From positions 1-53,440 of the forward strand of contig JAUYFI010000058.1 in NCBI GenBank assembly GCA_030691075.1: a stretch of 53,440 nt of DNA. Direction: 5' to 3'. The stretch comes from Sulfurisoma sp. (lineage in GTDB: Bacteria > Pseudomonadota > Gammaproteobacteria > Burkholderiales > Rhodocyclaceae). The notes below the pieces were generated by a model that was given only the letters and a program-made list of their open reading frames with translations, made no database searches and had not been told where the DNA came from. Of this stretch, positions 52,014 through 53,440 are shown one piece after another. A program made the position numbers and the translations under genes. Within the stretch, counting starts at the first letter, position 1. Each line of letters starts with the position of its first letter.

Positions 52014-53440
52014 ATGTCCGACAACGCCTCCCTCCCCATCGACGAAAACCACATCATCGCCGAACGCCGCGCCAAGCTCGCCGAATGGCGCAAGAGCGGC
52101 CGCGCCTACCCCAACGACTTCTCGCGCGAGAACACCGCCGGCAAGCTCGACGAGGTCTATGGCGAAAAGTCGCGCGAGGAACTCGAAGCCAGCAAGGTCG
52201 AAGTCAAGGTCGCCGGCCGCGTGATGTTGAAGCGCGTCATGGGCAAGGCCAGTTTCGCCACCATCCAGGACCTCTCGGGCCGCATCCAGCTCTACGTCTC
52301 CAACGACGGCGTCGGCGTCGAGGTGCATGACGACTTCAAGAAATGGGACCTCGGCGACATCGTGGGCAGCGTAGGCACCCTGTTCCGGACCAAGACCGGC
52401 GAGCTCACCGTGCAGTGCGCGGAAATCCGCCTGCTGTCGAAGTGCCTGCGGCCGCTGCCGGAAAAGTTTCACGGCCTGAGCGACCAGGAAAGCAAGTACC
52501 GCCAGCGCTACCTTGACCTGATTACCAACGAGGAATCGCGCTTCACCTTCGTCGCCAGGAGCCGCATGATCGCCTCGATTCGCGGCTACATGACCTCGCA
52601 CAACTTCCTCGAAGTCGAAACGCCGATGATGCACCCCATCCCCGGCGGCGCTGCGGCCAAGCCTTTCACCACCCACCACAACGCGCTCGACATGGGGCTG
52701 TTCCTGCGCATCGCGCCGGAGCTGTATCTCAAGCGCCTGGTCGTCGGCGGCTTCGAGAAGGTGTTCGAAATCAACCGCAACTTCAGGAACGAGGGCCTCT
52801 CGCCACGCCACAACCCCGAATTCACCATGATGGAGTTCTACGAGGCCTACGCCGAATACAAGGGCCTGATGAACTTCACCGAGGGCGTGATCCGCCATGC
52901 CGCGCGCGAGGCGCTGGGCGCCGAGACCTTCGACTACCAGGGCCGCATCCTCGACCTGTCCAGGCCCTTCCGCCGCATGACCATCGTCGAGGCGATCCAC
53001 TACCACCATCCGGGCTATGCCGTGGCGCACCTCACCGACGCCGGCTGGCTCAAGCGGAAGCTCGCCGAGCTCAAGGTCGAGGTGCGCCCCGATGCCGGCC
53101 TCGGCACGCTGCAACTGTTGCTGTTCGAGGAGACCACCGAAGCCGATCTGTGGGAGCCGACCTTCATCATCGACTACCCCACCGAAGTCTCGCCGCTGGC
53201 GCGCCGCTCGAGCTCGAATCCAGATGTCACCGAGCGCTTCGAGCTCTACATCGTCGGCCGCGAAATCGCCAACGGCTTCTCGGAACTCAACGACCCCGAA
53301 GACCAGGCCGCGCGCTTTCAGGAGCAGGTCAGGCAGAAGGATGCGGGTGACGAGGAAGCGATGCATTACGACGCCGACTACATTCGCGCGCTCGAGTACG
53401 GGCTGCCGCCGACCGCCGGCGCGGGCATCGGCATCGACCG
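52014..53440 (+). CDS. lysS: Lysyl-tRNA synthetase, 3' truncated by window
   Basis: 475 residues visible of about 500; the frame is open at the window end. N-terminal OB domain (about 60-160; [20 protein letters not shown]) and class II catalytic core: motif 1 [20 protein letters not shown], motif 2 [20 protein letters not shown], and the start of motif 3 ([13 protein letters not shown]). It charges tRNA-Lys with lysine. Normally directly downstream of prfB; here prfC and the phd/vapC module intervene. Confidence 0.97.
   Translation, partial: MSDNASLPIDENHIIAERRAKLAEWRKSGRAYPNDFSRENTAGKLDEVYGEKSREELEASKVEVKVAGRVMLKRVMGKASFATIQDLSGRIQLYVSNDGVGVEVHDDFKKWDLGDIVGSVGTLFRTKTGELTVQCAEIRLLSKCLRPLPEKFHGLSDQESKYRQRYLDLITNEESRFTFVARSRMIASIRGYMTSHNFLEVETPMMHPIPGGAAAKPFTTHHNALDMGLFLRIAPELYLKRLVVGGFEKVFEINRNFRNEGLSPRHNPEFTMMEFYEAYAEYKGLMNFTEGVIRHAAREALGAETFDYQGRILDLSRPFRRMTIVEAIHYHHPGYAVAHLTDAGWLKRKLAELKVEVRPDAGLGTLQLLLFEETTEADLWEPTFIIDYPTEVSPLARRSSSNPDVTERFELYIVGREIANGFSELNDPEDQAARFQEQVRQKDAGDEEAMHYDADYIRALEYGLPPTAGAGIGID

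Overview
The window is high-GC and reads as a betaproteobacterial chromosome, most likely Rhodocyclales or a near relative. This is inferred from gene content and order, not from a search: petABC-sspA-sspB, rpsF-priB-rpsR-rplI-dnaB, ffs near dnaX-ybaB-recR, an rpfE-like gene before recJ, and prfB/lysS with the RF2 frameshift site. Most of the window is ordinary housekeeping DNA, but several accessory insertions interrupt it.

Layout. 1-745: non-coding accessory DNA with an IS21-like repeat cluster and a structured repeat element. 746-4971: tRNA-Arg(ACG), a histidine kinase/response regulator/diguanylate cyclase operon and tRNA-Thr(TGT). 4972-5396: remnant of an IS21-family element. 5397-9362: glycosyltransferase, flippase-like membrane protein, peroxiredoxin and PIN-PhoH ATPase. 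9498-12533: dnaB, rplI, rpsR, priB, rpsF (minus strand). 12760-13599: HDOD protein. 13653-18152: tRNA-Arg(CCT) followed by a 4.4-kb integrative island bounded by 50-bp direct repeats, holding a tyrosine integrase and two toxin-antitoxin (TA) modules; a third TA module (vapBC) lies just outside. 19195-23865: CoA-transferase, a coiled-coil repeat protein and a GAF-GAF-PAS adenylate/guanylate cyclase. 23870-27641: sspB, sspA and the cytochrome bc1 genes. 27780-31882: class III CoA-transferase, recR, ybaB, dnaX. 31952-33651: Spy-like protein, SRP RNA, alpha/beta hydrolase. 33674-36121: collapsed type I restriction system and a three-gene toxin-antitoxin-chaperone (TAC) module with a SecB-like chaperone. 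36235-42952: comEC, DUF2062 protein, K+ channel, and a lolC/lolD pair split by a vapBC module. 42978-48454: RpfE-like protein, recJ, and a P-type ATPase with Na+,K+-ATPase-like signatures. 48528-53440: prfB (programmed +1 frameshift), prfC, a phd/vapC module and the start of lysS.

Three themes stand out. First, six TA or TAC modules in 53 kb; three of them sit directly behind a copy of the 3' end of the same integrase gene, as if TA cassettes are exchanged at that point. Second, a DUF4258-type toxin, an HTH antitoxin with a long C-terminal tail and a SecB-like chaperone form a probable chaperone-controlled TA system. Third, two families of non-coding repeats: a hairpin element whose stem sequence differs between copies while pairing is kept, and a 26-bp motif found between genes and, in weaker form, inside reading frames.
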